From Mucilaginibacter robiniae (lineage in GTDB: Bacteria > Bacteroidota > Bacteroidia > Sphingobacteriales > Sphingobacteriaceae), in assembly GCF_012849215.1 (NCBI RefSeq), contig NZ_CP051682.1:2046001-2110000 (forward strand): a stretch of DNA of 64,000 nt, in the 5' to 3' direction. The position numbers and the translations under genes were made by a program. Position 1 is the first letter of the stretch; every line of letters starts with the position of its first letter. The notes beneath the pieces are model-generated. The model was not told the origin of the DNA. It saw only the letters and a list, made by a program, of their open reading frames with translations, and ran no database searches. Below are positions 18,313-25,415 of this stretch, one piece after another.

Positions 18313-18739
18313 AACCCGCAGGGTATGCGCAGGCTCATATGCAGGCGGATGTATCCTCCTGCGGGCAAGTCATTATCTTTGTGTATTCAAAACAAGCCGG
18401 ATTCACGAACCCGTGCACTACAGATTGGGAATGCTATTATTCCCGACCGATTCCCTGATGCCTGCGGCAACAGACATCACCGGCAAACCTCTTGTGAGCG
18501 AACCTTCTCCAGCAATTCTACATGAGTGGGGCCCAACCTGTCTGAATGTATCAGGGTTTTGCCGATGGTTGGGTATCAGCACGTAGTTAACCAATGATGG
18601 CGTGAGGGGCCTAAGACTTTCTGGATTGTGCAACCATGTTTTGATGAACAGCACCCCGCAAGGTCAAACCCAAAATGGCTCCGGATGAAACATTATGCGG
18701 CACAACGGTATTGTTCCTGTAATACCACTACGCAACACA
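18313..18739. other. Gene-free region with a long inverted repeat
   Basis: Directly after the kinase stop, CCCGCAGG and CCTGCGGG form an inverted repeat separated by about 35 bases, a possible terminator stem. The rest (about 18370-18739) contains no frame with protein-like composition on either strand. Confidence 0.35.
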
Positions 18740-18940
18740 ATGATTCCGAAAACTATACCTGATGAGCCGGAAGAGTTTCCGCTCAGAACGCCGCAGCCGG
18801 AGATCGAACCGCTTGATGATCCTGCCGAACCTGAAATCCCGCAGGAAGATAACGAGCACCTCCCGCCCGAAATACCACCATTGCCCGATGACTTGCCACC
18901 GGAGGTGCCGCCACACGAACCTGGTGAACAGCGGTTATAA
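18740..18940 (+). CDS. Small proline/glutamate-rich acidic protein
   Basis: A 66-residue protein, MIPKTIPDEPEEFPLRTPQP and onward, made largely of Pro, Glu and Asp with repeated PPE/PPLP units (PEIPPLPDDLPPEVPPHEP). It is predicted to be disordered, with no signal peptide or membrane segment. The strong compositional pattern, unlike the surrounding DNA, argues that it is translated. A start 15 codons earlier (18695) is possible. The function is unknown. Confidence 0.55.
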   Translation: MIPKTIPDEPEEFPLRTPQPEIEPLDDPAEPEIPQEDNEHLPPEIPPLPDDLPPEVPPHEPGEQRL

Positions 18941-19048
18941 CCTGTTCTTTGTTAAGCCAAATGGGTGTGCACAGAGGGGGAAAATATATGCATCCGCCTC
19001 GTGTGGACATAGACCAAATAGTCTGGTTTGATTGCCACAGACGATCAG

Positions 19049-19648
19049 CTACTCCTGCCTGTTCCTTTTCAAAAAAGGCAGCAACCAGAATACCAACATC
19101 CAAACCAGCACTAATACGGAAGTCGTTACCAGCAGAACCCAGTTGAGTTTCCGCCGGATCAAAAAGTCAAACACGGTCTGGGCAGCAGAGAACTGAATTA
19201 TAAATCTGAGCACCTGCCTGGTCTTATTGGCGTATTCGGTCAAATTATGCAACAGCCACAGCGGCAGCAGGACAAACACAAAGGTACGCCGGCCCAGGAT
19301 GATCCAGATGCGGTGATACGGCAGGTGCTGGTACCTCAGGAATAAACCGGTCAGAAAGGCAGCCAGGCACAATACCGTCAGACCGATCAAAAAAGGTTTG
19401 CCTAAAAACCTGGGATAGCTGGTCCAGCTGAATGCATGATGTTTGATTTGCGCAATATCTTTGGGGGCCAGCTGCTTTTTGGCCTGCTTAAAAGCGGCCT
19501 CGAAAGACATGCCGCTATCCAGGTGTAATTCGGTAATTACCGCCAGGTGATCGGCCATTTCTGCCTGTTGCCGGAGATCGTTTATCCCCATAGATTGCAG
19601 GTAGCTGATGATCTGGTTATACTCTTCTTCAGTTAACTCCCGCTTCAT
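19049..19648 (-). CDS. HAAS-domain (permease-prefix) membrane protein
   Basis: A 199-residue protein with an N-terminal HAAS-type helical domain (MKRELTEEEYNQIISYLQSM ... HLDSGMSFEAAFKQAKKQL) followed by four predicted transmembrane segments (FLIGLTVLCLAAFLTGLFL, FVFVLLPLWLL and two near the C-terminus) and a basic tail. Such proteins are almost always encoded with a PadR regulator and are proposed to act as its membrane-bound partner or antagonist. Its start overlaps the padR stop by 4 bases, so the pair is one transcription unit. Confidence 0.8.
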   Translation of the reverse strand: MKRELTEEEYNQIISYLQSMGINDLRQQAEMADHLAVITELHLDSGMSFEAAFKQAKKQLAPKDIAQIKHHAFSWTSYPRFLGKPFLIGLTVLCLAAFLTGLFLRYQHLPYHRIWIILGRRTFVFVLLPLWLLHNLTEYANKTRQVLRFIIQFSAAQTVFDFLIRRKLNWVLLVTTSVLVLVWMLVFWLLPFLKRNRQE

Positions 19649-19983
19649 GCCAGGCTGATACTAAAATCAATGACATTGCTCAGGGATTTGATGAAAGAAG
19701 ACAGCTCTGCAATCTTCTCGGCTGCCACCAGCTTCCCGTTTTTGGTCAGGCGGTAGTATACCCGCGGACGTTTCCCCATCAGCACCGACTCGGTGTCCAG
19801 CACCCCGGTAGCCTCCAGCTTGTGCAGGGAAGAGTACAGTGCGCCTTCACTGATCAGAATCTTATCATCGGTGAGCTCCTTAACTTTTTGCGTGATTTCG
19901 TAGCCGTACATCCGTTCATTCTCAGACAAGAGCTTCAGGATGATGATTTCAATAGTTCCCTTGAGTAACTCTTTTGAATACAT
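19645..19983 (-). CDS. PadR family transcriptional regulator
   Basis: Winged-helix repressor of 112 residues. The PadR signature is clear: LLKGTIEIIILKLLSENERM, YGYEITQKV, LISEGALYSSLHKLEATGVL (recognition helix) and the wing VLMGKRPRVYYRLTKNG, followed by a short dimerisation helix. It is probably autoregulated through the inverted repeat about 40-65 bases upstream, and is coupled to the HAAS protein. The ligand is unknown. Confidence 0.92.
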   Translation of the reverse strand: MYSKELLKGTIEIIILKLLSENERMYGYEITQKVKELTDDKILISEGALYSSLHKLEATGVLDTESVLMGKRPRVYYRLTKNGKLVAAEKIAELSSFIKSLSNVIDFSISLA

Positions 19984-20022
19984 GCTTAGTTCTTTAAACC
20001 AAATATAGGATTTGCTTCTGAT

Positions 20023-20047
20023 ATATACCTTGCATAAAAAGGTATAT
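20023..20047. promoter_or_regulatory. Inverted repeat upstream of padR, candidate operator
   Basis: ATATACCTT-GCATAAA-AAGGTATAT, two 9-base arms around 7 bases, 40-64 bases upstream of the padR ATG and about 155 bases upstream of the divergent secreted-protein gene. Position and symmetry fit a PadR operator controlling both directions; this is inference. Confidence 0.5.
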
Positions 20048-20202
20048 TTAGCTCATTGGTTAAACCTTTTGCAGTAAAACTTGTTCAGCATGAAAACGCA
20101 TACCTCTTATTACGATGTATTTTATTGGAGGGATTAAACCATTTTACAGAAGTTGTCTCCAAGTAGATAAATACAGTCACCATAAATCAGAACTGAAAAA
20201 CA

Positions 20203-20565
20203 ATGAAAAGAACAATTTTGATGGGAATGCTGGTATCCACGCTGCAGATCGCCTGCGCGCAAAGGATACAGCACAGAACCCCGGAGCAGCGGGCCGCACA
20301 CAAAACGGAGGTACTGACTAAAAAGCTAAACCTGACTACCGCCCAGGCGGATAAGATCAAAAGCGTGCTGCTGGTGCAGGCCACCCGGATGGACAGCTTG
20401 AAAGCACAGATGAAAGTTCACCGGCGGTCCGGGCGCCGGCAAATTACCAGCCGGACAGATCAGCAGATGAACAGCATACTAACGCCTGCTCAGAAAAAAC
20501 AATACTTGGCCTGGAAAGCTGCCAAAAGGGAAAAACGAGCCGCTAAGCACGCCAGTGCCAGCTAA
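20203..20565 (+). CDS. Small secreted basic protein (Spy/LTXXQ-like)
   Basis: A 120-residue predicted periplasmic protein. A signal peptide (MKRTILMGMLVSTLQIACAQ) is followed by a helical, very basic body: EQRAAHKTEVLTKKLNLTTA, then KIKSVLLVQATRMDSLKAQM and LTPAQKKQYLAWKAAKREK. The LNLTTAQADKI and LTPAQKKQY pattern resembles Spy/CpxP-type and DUF4890 proteins of Bacteroidetes, which act in envelope stress. First of four consecutive small secreted-protein genes. The function is unproven. Confidence 0.75.
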   Translation: MKRTILMGMLVSTLQIACAQRIQHRTPEQRAAHKTEVLTKKLNLTTAQADKIKSVLLVQATRMDSLKAQMKVHRRSGRRQITSRTDQQMNSILTPAQKKQYLAWKAAKREKRAAKHASAS

Positions 20566-20604
20566 AGAATCACAACAATAGCAAACCATTTAATACAAAT
20601 ATCC

Positions 20605-20925
20605 ATGAAAATCAATTTAGTAATCGCAGGTCTTTTTGTGGCCGGAATGGCCATGACCTCTGCAGCCAAAGCGCAGCGTACACCCGTCATCAATCAGCGG
20701 GAACACCATCAGGTAAGCCGGATCAATCAGGGTGTTCGCAGCGGTGCACTTACCCATTCAGAAGAAGCACACTTGCGGGCGCGCGAACAGAACATCCGTG
20801 CTGACAAGCGCATGGCCAAAGCTACAGGTACGATGACACCGGCCAGACGCGCAAACCTGAAAGCCCGGGAAAACCGTCTGAGCCGATCGATTTACCGCAA
20901 AAAGCATAATTACCGGAGCTATTAA
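20605..20925 (+). CDS. Small secreted basic protein of unknown function
   Basis: A 106-residue protein with a clear signal peptide (MKINLVIAGLFVAGMAMTSA, then AKAQ) and an Arg/His/Gln-rich helical mature part (RINQGVRSGALTHSEEAHLR, ARRANLKARENRLSRSIYRK). It shares the helical, positively charged character of its upstream neighbour, 39 bases away, but no named domain is recognised. It is probably periplasmic. Confidence 0.7.
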   Translation: MKINLVIAGLFVAGMAMTSAAKAQRTPVINQREHHQVSRINQGVRSGALTHSEEAHLRAREQNIRADKRMAKATGTMTPARRANLKARENRLSRSIYRKKHNYRSY

Positions 20926-20943
20926 CGCAAATCAGAACGCCAC

Positions 20944-21096
20944 ATGTTAAAACCGTTCAAATATGGCCTGCTGCTGTTGGTAACTGCGGCAAGCTTCAGC
21001 TCCTGCGTGGTTCATCGCAGGGCAGGATGGGTACCCGGCCATTATGAGGTTGGTCCCTATGGTCATCGTCACTGGGTACGCGGCCATTATAATTAA
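20944..21096 (+). CDS. Very small lipoprotein with GHW/GHY repeats
   Basis: A 50-residue protein, MLKPFKYGLLLLVTAASFSS C, with a lipoprotein signal and lipobox SFSSC, followed by WVPGHYEVGPYGHRHWVRGH YN. The WVPGHY / WVRGHY units belong to the YxWVPGHW-repeat family of secreted proteins. It begins 18 bases after the previous gene and continues the same cluster. Confidence 0.65.
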   Translation: MLKPFKYGLLLLVTAASFSSCVVHRRAGWVPGHYEVGPYGHRHWVRGHYN

Positions 21097-21125
21097 CATA
21101 TTTTTTAACTTTCAAATTCAATGAA

Positions 21126-21424
21126 ATGAACAAGATTGCAAAAGTTTCACTGCTGGCCGGCCTGTTGTCGGCCGGTGCATTCACCACACAGGCACAGCTC
21201 ATCGTCCGGGTGAGACCGGCCCGGCCGGTAGCCGTCATCAGACGTCCCCCACCGCCCTCCCCCGACACGTGTGGGTAGCGGAAGACTGGACCCGGCGCGG
21301 CGGCCGGTATGTCTGGCACGGAGGGTACTGGGCCGCACCACCTCGTCCAGGCGCCTTCTTTGTACCAGGGCACTGGCAGAATACCCGCCGAGGTTCGGTG
21401 TGGATACCCGGCCACTGGCGTTGA
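21126..21424 (+). CDS. YxWxPGHW-repeat secreted protein, frameshifted in a C-rich run
   Basis: Starts MNKIAKVSLLAGLLSAGAFT with a signal peptide and continues QLIVRVRPARPVAVIRRPPP. The frame then stops at a TAG shortly after a stretch of C runs (about 21245-21264). One added base there joins it to HVWVAEDWTRRGGRYVWHGG YW ... FFVPGHW ... SVWIPGHWR, the typical YxWxPGHW repeats, ending at TGA 21422. The repaired length is 99 residues. The function is unknown; relatives are periplasmic or surface proteins. Confidence 0.6.
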
Positions 21425-21535
21425 TTAATGTTTGATATCAAAGCAATCCGCCTGATGAGTGGATCAGGAGGATTGCTTCTTGTATTGACACATACTATGC
21501 CTATCTCAATAATAGCTTTACCTGATCCGGTCAGG

Positions 21536-21720
21536 CTATTGCGCTCGACGGCGTTCCTCCTCACTGGCTGCGCTTCTGCTGCGTAAAGCCGCTATACGCT
21601 TGCCGAAACGATAAGAGAAACTCACGACTGCCGTGCGGCTTTCCACATGGTGAAAAAGCCGCTGTGCTGATCCGGGTAATTGATCAAAGCTTAATTCTTT
21701 TGTACAGTAAAAGGGAGCTG
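21536..21720 (-). pseudogene. C-terminal relic of an outer-membrane beta-barrel protein
   Basis: The minus strand encodes LFHHVESRTAVVSFSYRFGK RIAALRSRSAASEEERRR, a typical end of Bacteroidetes outer-membrane barrels (a final strand of the type xxSxSYRFGK plus a charged tail). No barrel sequence remains upstream; the frame runs into the neighbouring GH15 relic. The gene is represented only by its last 50-60 codons. Confidence 0.55.
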
Positions 21721-21767
21721 CAACGGTAGATGCCGCTGCACTATTGATGCCCATCATCAGTTTCATC

Positions 21768-22128
21768 AGCCGTAAAGACCCGAAATGGCGGAGTACAATG
21801 AATTGCATCGAAGAAAACTGGTGGCTGATTTTTTGGTCTATCATTATCGCAATCAGCAGGATCCGGATGGCCTGCACGGGAACGAGGGCACGTTTTCCAG
21901 GTGCACGTTCTGGTATATGCAATGCCTGCGCCTGTCAGGTCAGACCGAAAATGTCCGGCTGTATTTTGAGAAATGCTGGGCTATGCCAATCACCTGGGTT
22001 GGTTTGCCGAACAACTGGGGTTCAGCGGGCAGCCCCTGGGCAATTACCCGCAGGCGTTTACCTACCTGGGCTTAATCAGTGCGGCCCTGGTGCTTAACCG
22101 GCAGCTTGAAAATGGGAAGCATCAGTAA
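21768..22128 (+). pseudogene. C-terminal relic of a GH15 glucoamylase/trehalase-like enzyme
   Basis: Reading across frames gives KDPKWRSTMNCIEEN, then LVADFLVYHYRNQQDPDGLH GNEGTFSRCTFWYMQCLRLS, then [40 protein letters not shown]. These match the end of bacterial GH15 proteins (EGTF..C.FW, LG...EQLG, GNFPQAFTHL.LI.AA). Two frame breaks (after EEN at about 21821, and at the AAA before TGCTGGGC near 21973) are each repaired by one base. The catalytic N-terminal 80 percent is absent, so this is a true fragment. Confidence 0.7.
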
Positions 22129-22143
22129 AGATCATGCGCTCAT

Positions 22144-22320
22144 TCATCCTTGTTCATCTAAAAACTGCTGTTCGGCTCTTCTGATGCCCTCCTGTAAGGC
22201 AGCCCGAGGGCTATAACCTTCCTCGTTCAGCAGCTGTTCAGCAAAAGCCAGGACTCTTTGTTTCACATCGGTTCTGAATGTAGCTATGTCGTTTTCGAAG
22301 GGTTTAGACTGCTCATCCAT
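22144..22320 (-). CDS. Small acidic helical protein
   Basis: A 58-residue frame starting at ATG 22320 (MDEQSKPFENDIATFRTDVK) and ending at TGA 22144-22146 (RRAEQQFLDEQG). It is amphipathic and helical, without signal or membrane segments. Codon use and a clean start favour a real gene, though it is easily missed because of its size. The function is unknown. Confidence 0.5.
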   Translation of the reverse strand: MDEQSKPFENDIATFRTDVKQRVLAFAEQLLNEEGYSPRAALQEGIRRAEQQFLDEQG

Positions 22321-22394
22321 ACTGGCCTGATTTTTAGTTCAATTAATGAAGTAAATGCTGTTATGCAGCATCATTTATCACACTTATGCACTCT

Positions 22395-22652
22395 TTAGAC
22401 TGAGCCGCTTTGTGCTGTACATTCTATGGTAGCACTGTAAGGAAAATCAGGATTGGATGAAAAGGAGGCAATGTGAATCTGTGCGCCGAACTTAGATTTT
22501 ACCGCTTCATGATAATGTTTCGCTATAGCTTCACTGCCTCTCTTATCATTCAGTAATTGCTTGTCGCTGTCTGTTACCGGAATCAGTTGAACCGCGTAAC
22601 TGTAGCCGGATATCTCTTCCACCTGATAGTTCATTTGATGTTTCTTTTGCAT
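22395..22652 (-). CDS. Small hypothetical protein
   Basis: An 85-residue protein; the more likely start is the seventh codon (ATG 22634, MNYQVEEISGYSYAVQLIPV). The mixed alpha/beta composition, SEAIAKHYHEAVKSKFG followed by SATIECTAQ, suggests a compact cytoplasmic domain. The family is not recognised. Single gene, pointing the same way as the 58-residue gene 74 bases downstream of it. Confidence 0.55.
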   Translation of the reverse strand: MQKKHQMNYQVEEISGYSYAVQLIPVTDSDKQLLNDKRGSEAIAKHYHEAVKSKFGAQIHIASFSSNPDFPYSATIECTAQSGSV

Positions 22653-22738
22653 AACAACAGGGATGCGGCTTTGATTAACCTGTAGTTAACTTCAGGTAAC
22701 TAAATTCAACAATCATTCAGCACAGCTGTTGTAAAAGA

Positions 22739-22975
22739 ATGAAGCATGAAGATAAATTTCAGATTTCAGTTCAGTTGCCTGAAGAAAAATCTGCAACGGC
22801 GCTTGGGATTACACATCCCGATGAAACCTTCAGTTTTGAACTGAATGGTAATCCTGTGTCTATTATCAACAACGGCGACAACTCATGGAGTCTGGTGAGT
22901 GGCGCTGTAGCACAGGAAACGGTCAATGTAATTGGGGACGCCATTGAACAATATTACCAGGACCAGGCATTGTAA
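22739..22975 (+). CDS. Small hypothetical protein
   Basis: A 78-residue acidic protein (MKHEDKFQISVQLPEEKSAT) with a beta-rich middle (FSFELNGNPVSIINNGDNSW) and a C-terminal helix (VNVIGDAIEQYYQDQAL). It has no signal or membrane segment and no recognised family. It starts 86 bases upstream of, and diverges from, the previous gene, and stops 2 bases before a broken SDR gene. Confidence 0.55.
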   Translation: MKHEDKFQISVQLPEEKSATALGITHPDETFSFELNGNPVSIINNGDNSWSLVSGAVAQETVNVIGDAIEQYYQDQAL

Positions 22976-22977
22976 TT

Positions 22978-23356
22978 ATGATGAAACGAAAATTCGCAGG
23001 CAAGACCGTAGTCGTGACGGGTGCCTCGGCCGGTTTGGGAAGAGCCATAGTGCGGGAATTTGCCAAACAAGGCGCTTCACTTGCGCTGCTGGCCAGGGGC
23101 ACAGACGGGCTGAATGCCGCCGTGAAAGAAGTCGAAGCGCTGGGCGGTAAAGCCAAAGCCTATCCGACAGCCTGATGGGCACCGCAGACCAAGTCAAAGA
23201 TGCTCATTAGGGCCTGAATAGCATTCATCTAGTGGGGTGTAACGGCCAAACGGGGAAATTTTGTCAGTGCTGTCCCTTTCCTGCTGTCCGACGACGCAGC
23301 CTGCATCACCGATGCCATTTGGGTGTGGATGGTAGTATGGGTGTCGGTCGCAGCGG
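22978..23356 (+). pseudogene. Short-chain dehydrogenase relic with internal deletion
   Basis: The N-terminus is perfect SDR: MMKRKFAGKTVVVTGASAGL GRAIVREFAKQGASLALLARG. It breaks at 23175 (TGA). A one-base shift restores DQVKDAH, which then stops. The sequence jumps to an SDR C-terminus, FVSAVPFLLSDDAACITDA, then (after one missing T near 23317) LGVDGSMGV. The central part with the catalytic Ser/Tyr/Lys is gone, so it cannot be functional. Confidence 0.8.
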
Positions 23357-23368
23357 ATCTGATCAACG

Positions 23369-23420
23369 CTTTTATATCAACAAACAGCTTTAGATTGAAA
23401 GCCGTTTGTTGATATAAAAG
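23369..23420. repeat. Long near-perfect hairpin after the SDR relic
   Basis: CTTTTATATCAACAAAC is repeated in inverted form (GTTTGTTGATATAAAAG); with one mismatch followed by CTTT/AAAG the arms reach 22-23 bases around a loop of about 6. No T tract follows. It could be a bidirectional terminator, a mobile-element end or a small structured RNA. Confidence 0.6.
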
Positions 23421-23530
23421 AACTAAGCGAAGGTATAAAGCTTTTGAAAAAATGAATGAAGGTTAACAGTTCAAAAATGGTCGAGAAAAGTTCAAGCAGT
23501 TCAATAATTGTTTGAGGTAGAAAACCGGAT

Positions 23531-23709
23531 TTAGTCCTGCTTCACTTTAAAAAGTTTCGAAAACAGGAACGGTTTTAAAACCCGTGCAAACGCGGTTTGC
23601 GAGACATTTTCGTTACCTTGCTGCAGCCTCTTTTTGGCTTCTGCAATCAGAGCGATATGGATCAGTTCAATGACGGTTTTACCAGTTTCCTGCTTCAACA
23701 AATCGCTCA
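23531..23709 (-). pseudogene. C-terminal relic of an AraC-family regulator
   Basis: The minus frame reads LKQETGKTVIELIHIALIAE AKKRLQQGNENVSQTAFARV LKPFLFSKLFKVKQD and stops at 23531. The TGKT.IELI...LI.EAK.LL pattern followed by NVSQ.AF... and FSKLFK is the AraC/XylS double-HTH end, with the second HTH degenerate. Only this end remains, fused to the ArsM relic. Confidence 0.5.
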
Positions 23710-23710
23710 G

Positions 23711-24041
23711 TCCGCATTGGCCCTTGCTTTGGCAATCATGGCCTCAGTGATGTCGATACCAATCACCCTGCCTCACCGGCTTCCGTCCTGCCCACGAAGC
23801 AGTCATTGCCCGCACCACTGCCCAGATCAATTACGGTTTGCCCTGCACTGATTCTGGCAGGCTGGGCGGACAGGCCGCAGCCCAGGCCCAAATCAGCATC
23901 CGGGCTATAGCCGCTCAGCTCGGTATCATCATCGCTCATGATATTGTACAGCTCGGTGGAGCAGCCACCCGCTCCGCAGCACTAGGCTTGGTTTTCAGCT
24001 TTATCCTGTAAGACAATGTCGCTGTACTTCTGCCTTACCAT
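23711..24041 (-). pseudogene. arsM: N-terminal relic of an ArsM-type methyltransferase
   Basis: From ATG 24041: MVRQKYSDIVLQDKAENQA, an in-frame TAG (one substitution from a Ser codon), then CCGAGGCSTELYNIMSDDDT ELSGYSPDADLGLGCGLSAQ, QTVIDLGSGAGNDCF and, after a one-base loss in a GGG run, VIGIDITEAMIAKARANAD. These are the cysteine and SAM motifs of Bacteroidetes arsenite methyltransferase-like proteins. The rest of the enzyme is missing. Nonsense, frameshift and truncation together show real decay. Confidence 0.75.
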
Positions 24042-24096
24042 GTCTGTTGTCTGTTGGTTGCTTTGCACCGTTTGTATTGTAACATTATAATGGATA

Positions 24097-24116
24097 GCTG
24101 TTAAAAATTTAACAGC
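24097..24116. terminator. Possible stem-loop terminator
   Basis: GCTGTTAA-aaat-TTAACAGC forms an 8-base stem, followed a few bases later by TTTTTAATT. It lies just outside the ArsM relic start, reading rightward. Weak candidate. Confidence 0.35.
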
Positions 24117-24544
24117 AGGTTTTTAATTCAATATAAAAAATCATACACAGACCTAAATCTTTTCGCAATCTGGTCCAGGCTTTCGGTTCGATGCAATAGC
24201 AGGTGCTGACGCCCTCTATGGTGCCTTGAATGATACCTGCATTCTTCAATTCTTTGCAATACCCGTAAGCTATATCGCAATATTGCGATAAGCCTTAAAC
24301 CTTTCAAATTTTTATGGTTTCCCTTAAGCAATTAATTTTTTGAGGATAACCTTAAATGAACAATAAAATATAGTTGAATAACACCAATGTAAATCACGAT
24401 ATTGAGCTATTTATACTTCCTAACAGGTGATAGTAAGCAGTCAAATCACTTGAAGTAGTCACCAAAATATTTCACTAATAATCGTATATTTTGCATTTTT
24501 AATACCAGATGCTCATTTCACAATTATTTTTTCAATTAAAATAA
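24117..24544. other. AT-rich gene-free region
   Basis: About 430 bases, much richer in A and T than its surroundings. A minus-strand frame (24331 down to 24128, starting MLKGNHKNLKGLRLIAILRY) is open for 67 codons but has an unusual His/Arg-rich composition and no recognised family. No other feature is seen before the riboswitch promoter. Confidence 0.3.
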
Positions 24545-24575
24545 TTGCTTTTTAAACTTCGAAGTTGTAAGTTTG
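24545..24575 (+). promoter_or_regulatory. Bacteroidetes-type promoter of the fluoride island
   Basis: A -7 box TAAGTTTG at 24568-24575 matches TAnnTTTG exactly, and a -33 TTG at 24545-24547 lies 20 bases upstream, the usual spacing. Transcription would start at about 24580-24583, immediately before the first helix of the riboswitch. Confidence 0.65.
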
Positions 24576-24581
24576 CTTTAA

Positions 24582-24647
24582 CGGAAATGGTGTCCTTCCG
24601 GTTGAGTTCTCAACAAACCGCATTTTGCTGATGGCGCCTGCAGACTG
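24582..24647 (+). ncRNA. Fluoride (crcB-motif) riboswitch
   Basis: Helix P1 is CGGAA ... TTCCG (24582-24600), enclosing ATGGTGTCC. An extra hairpin GTTGAG-TT-CTCAAC follows, then AAACCGC, a short loop and GCTGATGGCGCCTGC. The loop segment GGTGTC can pair with GGCGCC (with two G-U pairs) to make the pseudoknot of this class, and CTGATGGCGCCT is its most conserved signature. Fluoride with Mg2+ would stabilise the pseudoknot and turn on the genes downstream. No obvious terminator lies between it and the first ATG (24693), so control may be translational or by another fold. Confidence 0.88.
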
Positions 24648-24692
24648 AAGTTGACCTTTTGAATTGAGGTTGATATTATTTGTTTGTAGGAT

Positions 24693-25415
24693 ATGCGGTT
24701 CAAATACACGTTATCTTCAATTTCACCCTTTTTAAAACCGGTAGTGTGCTTTATCATACTGTTGACTTTTTTGGTGTTTCTTCGGGGTAACCGAGGAACG
24801 TGGCTCCAGTTATATCAATGGCATCTAATTTACCCCACCGAAACGTTTCAGGGCGTGCAGTGGCTCACCGGTCCTGTTCTTTTACCATCCATCCTGACTT
24901 TAATACTAAGCCGCCGTTTCCCATCTGGGTGGACAACGGTCTTGTGTGCACTAATCTTTGCCTTTTACCTGCATCTGCCGCTACGCTATAAATTTTTTCC
25001 TTCCCAGCAGAGCCCGTCTGCAGCTATGGGCACTCAGTTGGCGCCACTGCTGATCAGAGGGCAATCATCCACCCGCAGCTTTCCCTCAGCTCATGCGCTT
25101 GGAATAGCGGTATTAGGAACCGGCCTGGCTTGGTTATACCGGAATAACAAGCGAATGCAGCGTACACTGGCTGTCACTACGATGGGTCTTGCTTATCTAT
25201 CTATTTTCAACGGCCTGAGTTTTCCTGCAGATGTTCTTATCTCCCTGTTGCTGGGTGTAGCTGTAACTATATTTGTGATTGCTTTTTACGGTCCTATAAT
25301 AATCCGCTGGTACCAGCGCAGAGGAGAGCTGATCCAGGATATCTTGGTCGCCATGCTTCGGACTATCTCCATTAGCCTCATCATGATTCAACTTCAGGAA
25401 GGAATACATCTATGA
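24693..25415 (+). CDS. PAP2-superfamily membrane phosphatase
   Basis: Integral membrane protein of 240 residues with about six transmembrane segments, first gene after the fluoride riboswitch. It has the PAP2 motif 2 RSFPSAHALGIAVLGTG, a phosphatase-type signature, and a motif-3-like FPADVLISLLLGVAV in which the usual SRxxxxxHxxxD is altered to SIFNGLSFPAD. The first KxxxxxxRP motif is poorly conserved. It could hydrolyse lipid or small phosphates, or be a degenerate homologue. PAP2 genes are repeatedly found under fluoride riboswitches. It overlaps the next gene by 4 bases. Confidence 0.8.
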   Translation: MRFKYTLSSISPFLKPVVCFIILLTFLVFLRGNRGTWLQLYQWHLIYPTETFQGVQWLTGPVLLPSILTLILSRRFPSGWTTVLCALIFAFYLHLPLRYKFFPSQQSPSAAMGTQLAPLLIRGQSSTRSFPSAHALGIAVLGTGLAWLYRNNKRMQRTLAVTTMGLAYLSIFNGLSFPADVLISLLLGVAVTIFVIAFYGPIIIRWYQRRGELIQDILVAMLRTISISLIMIQLQEGIHL

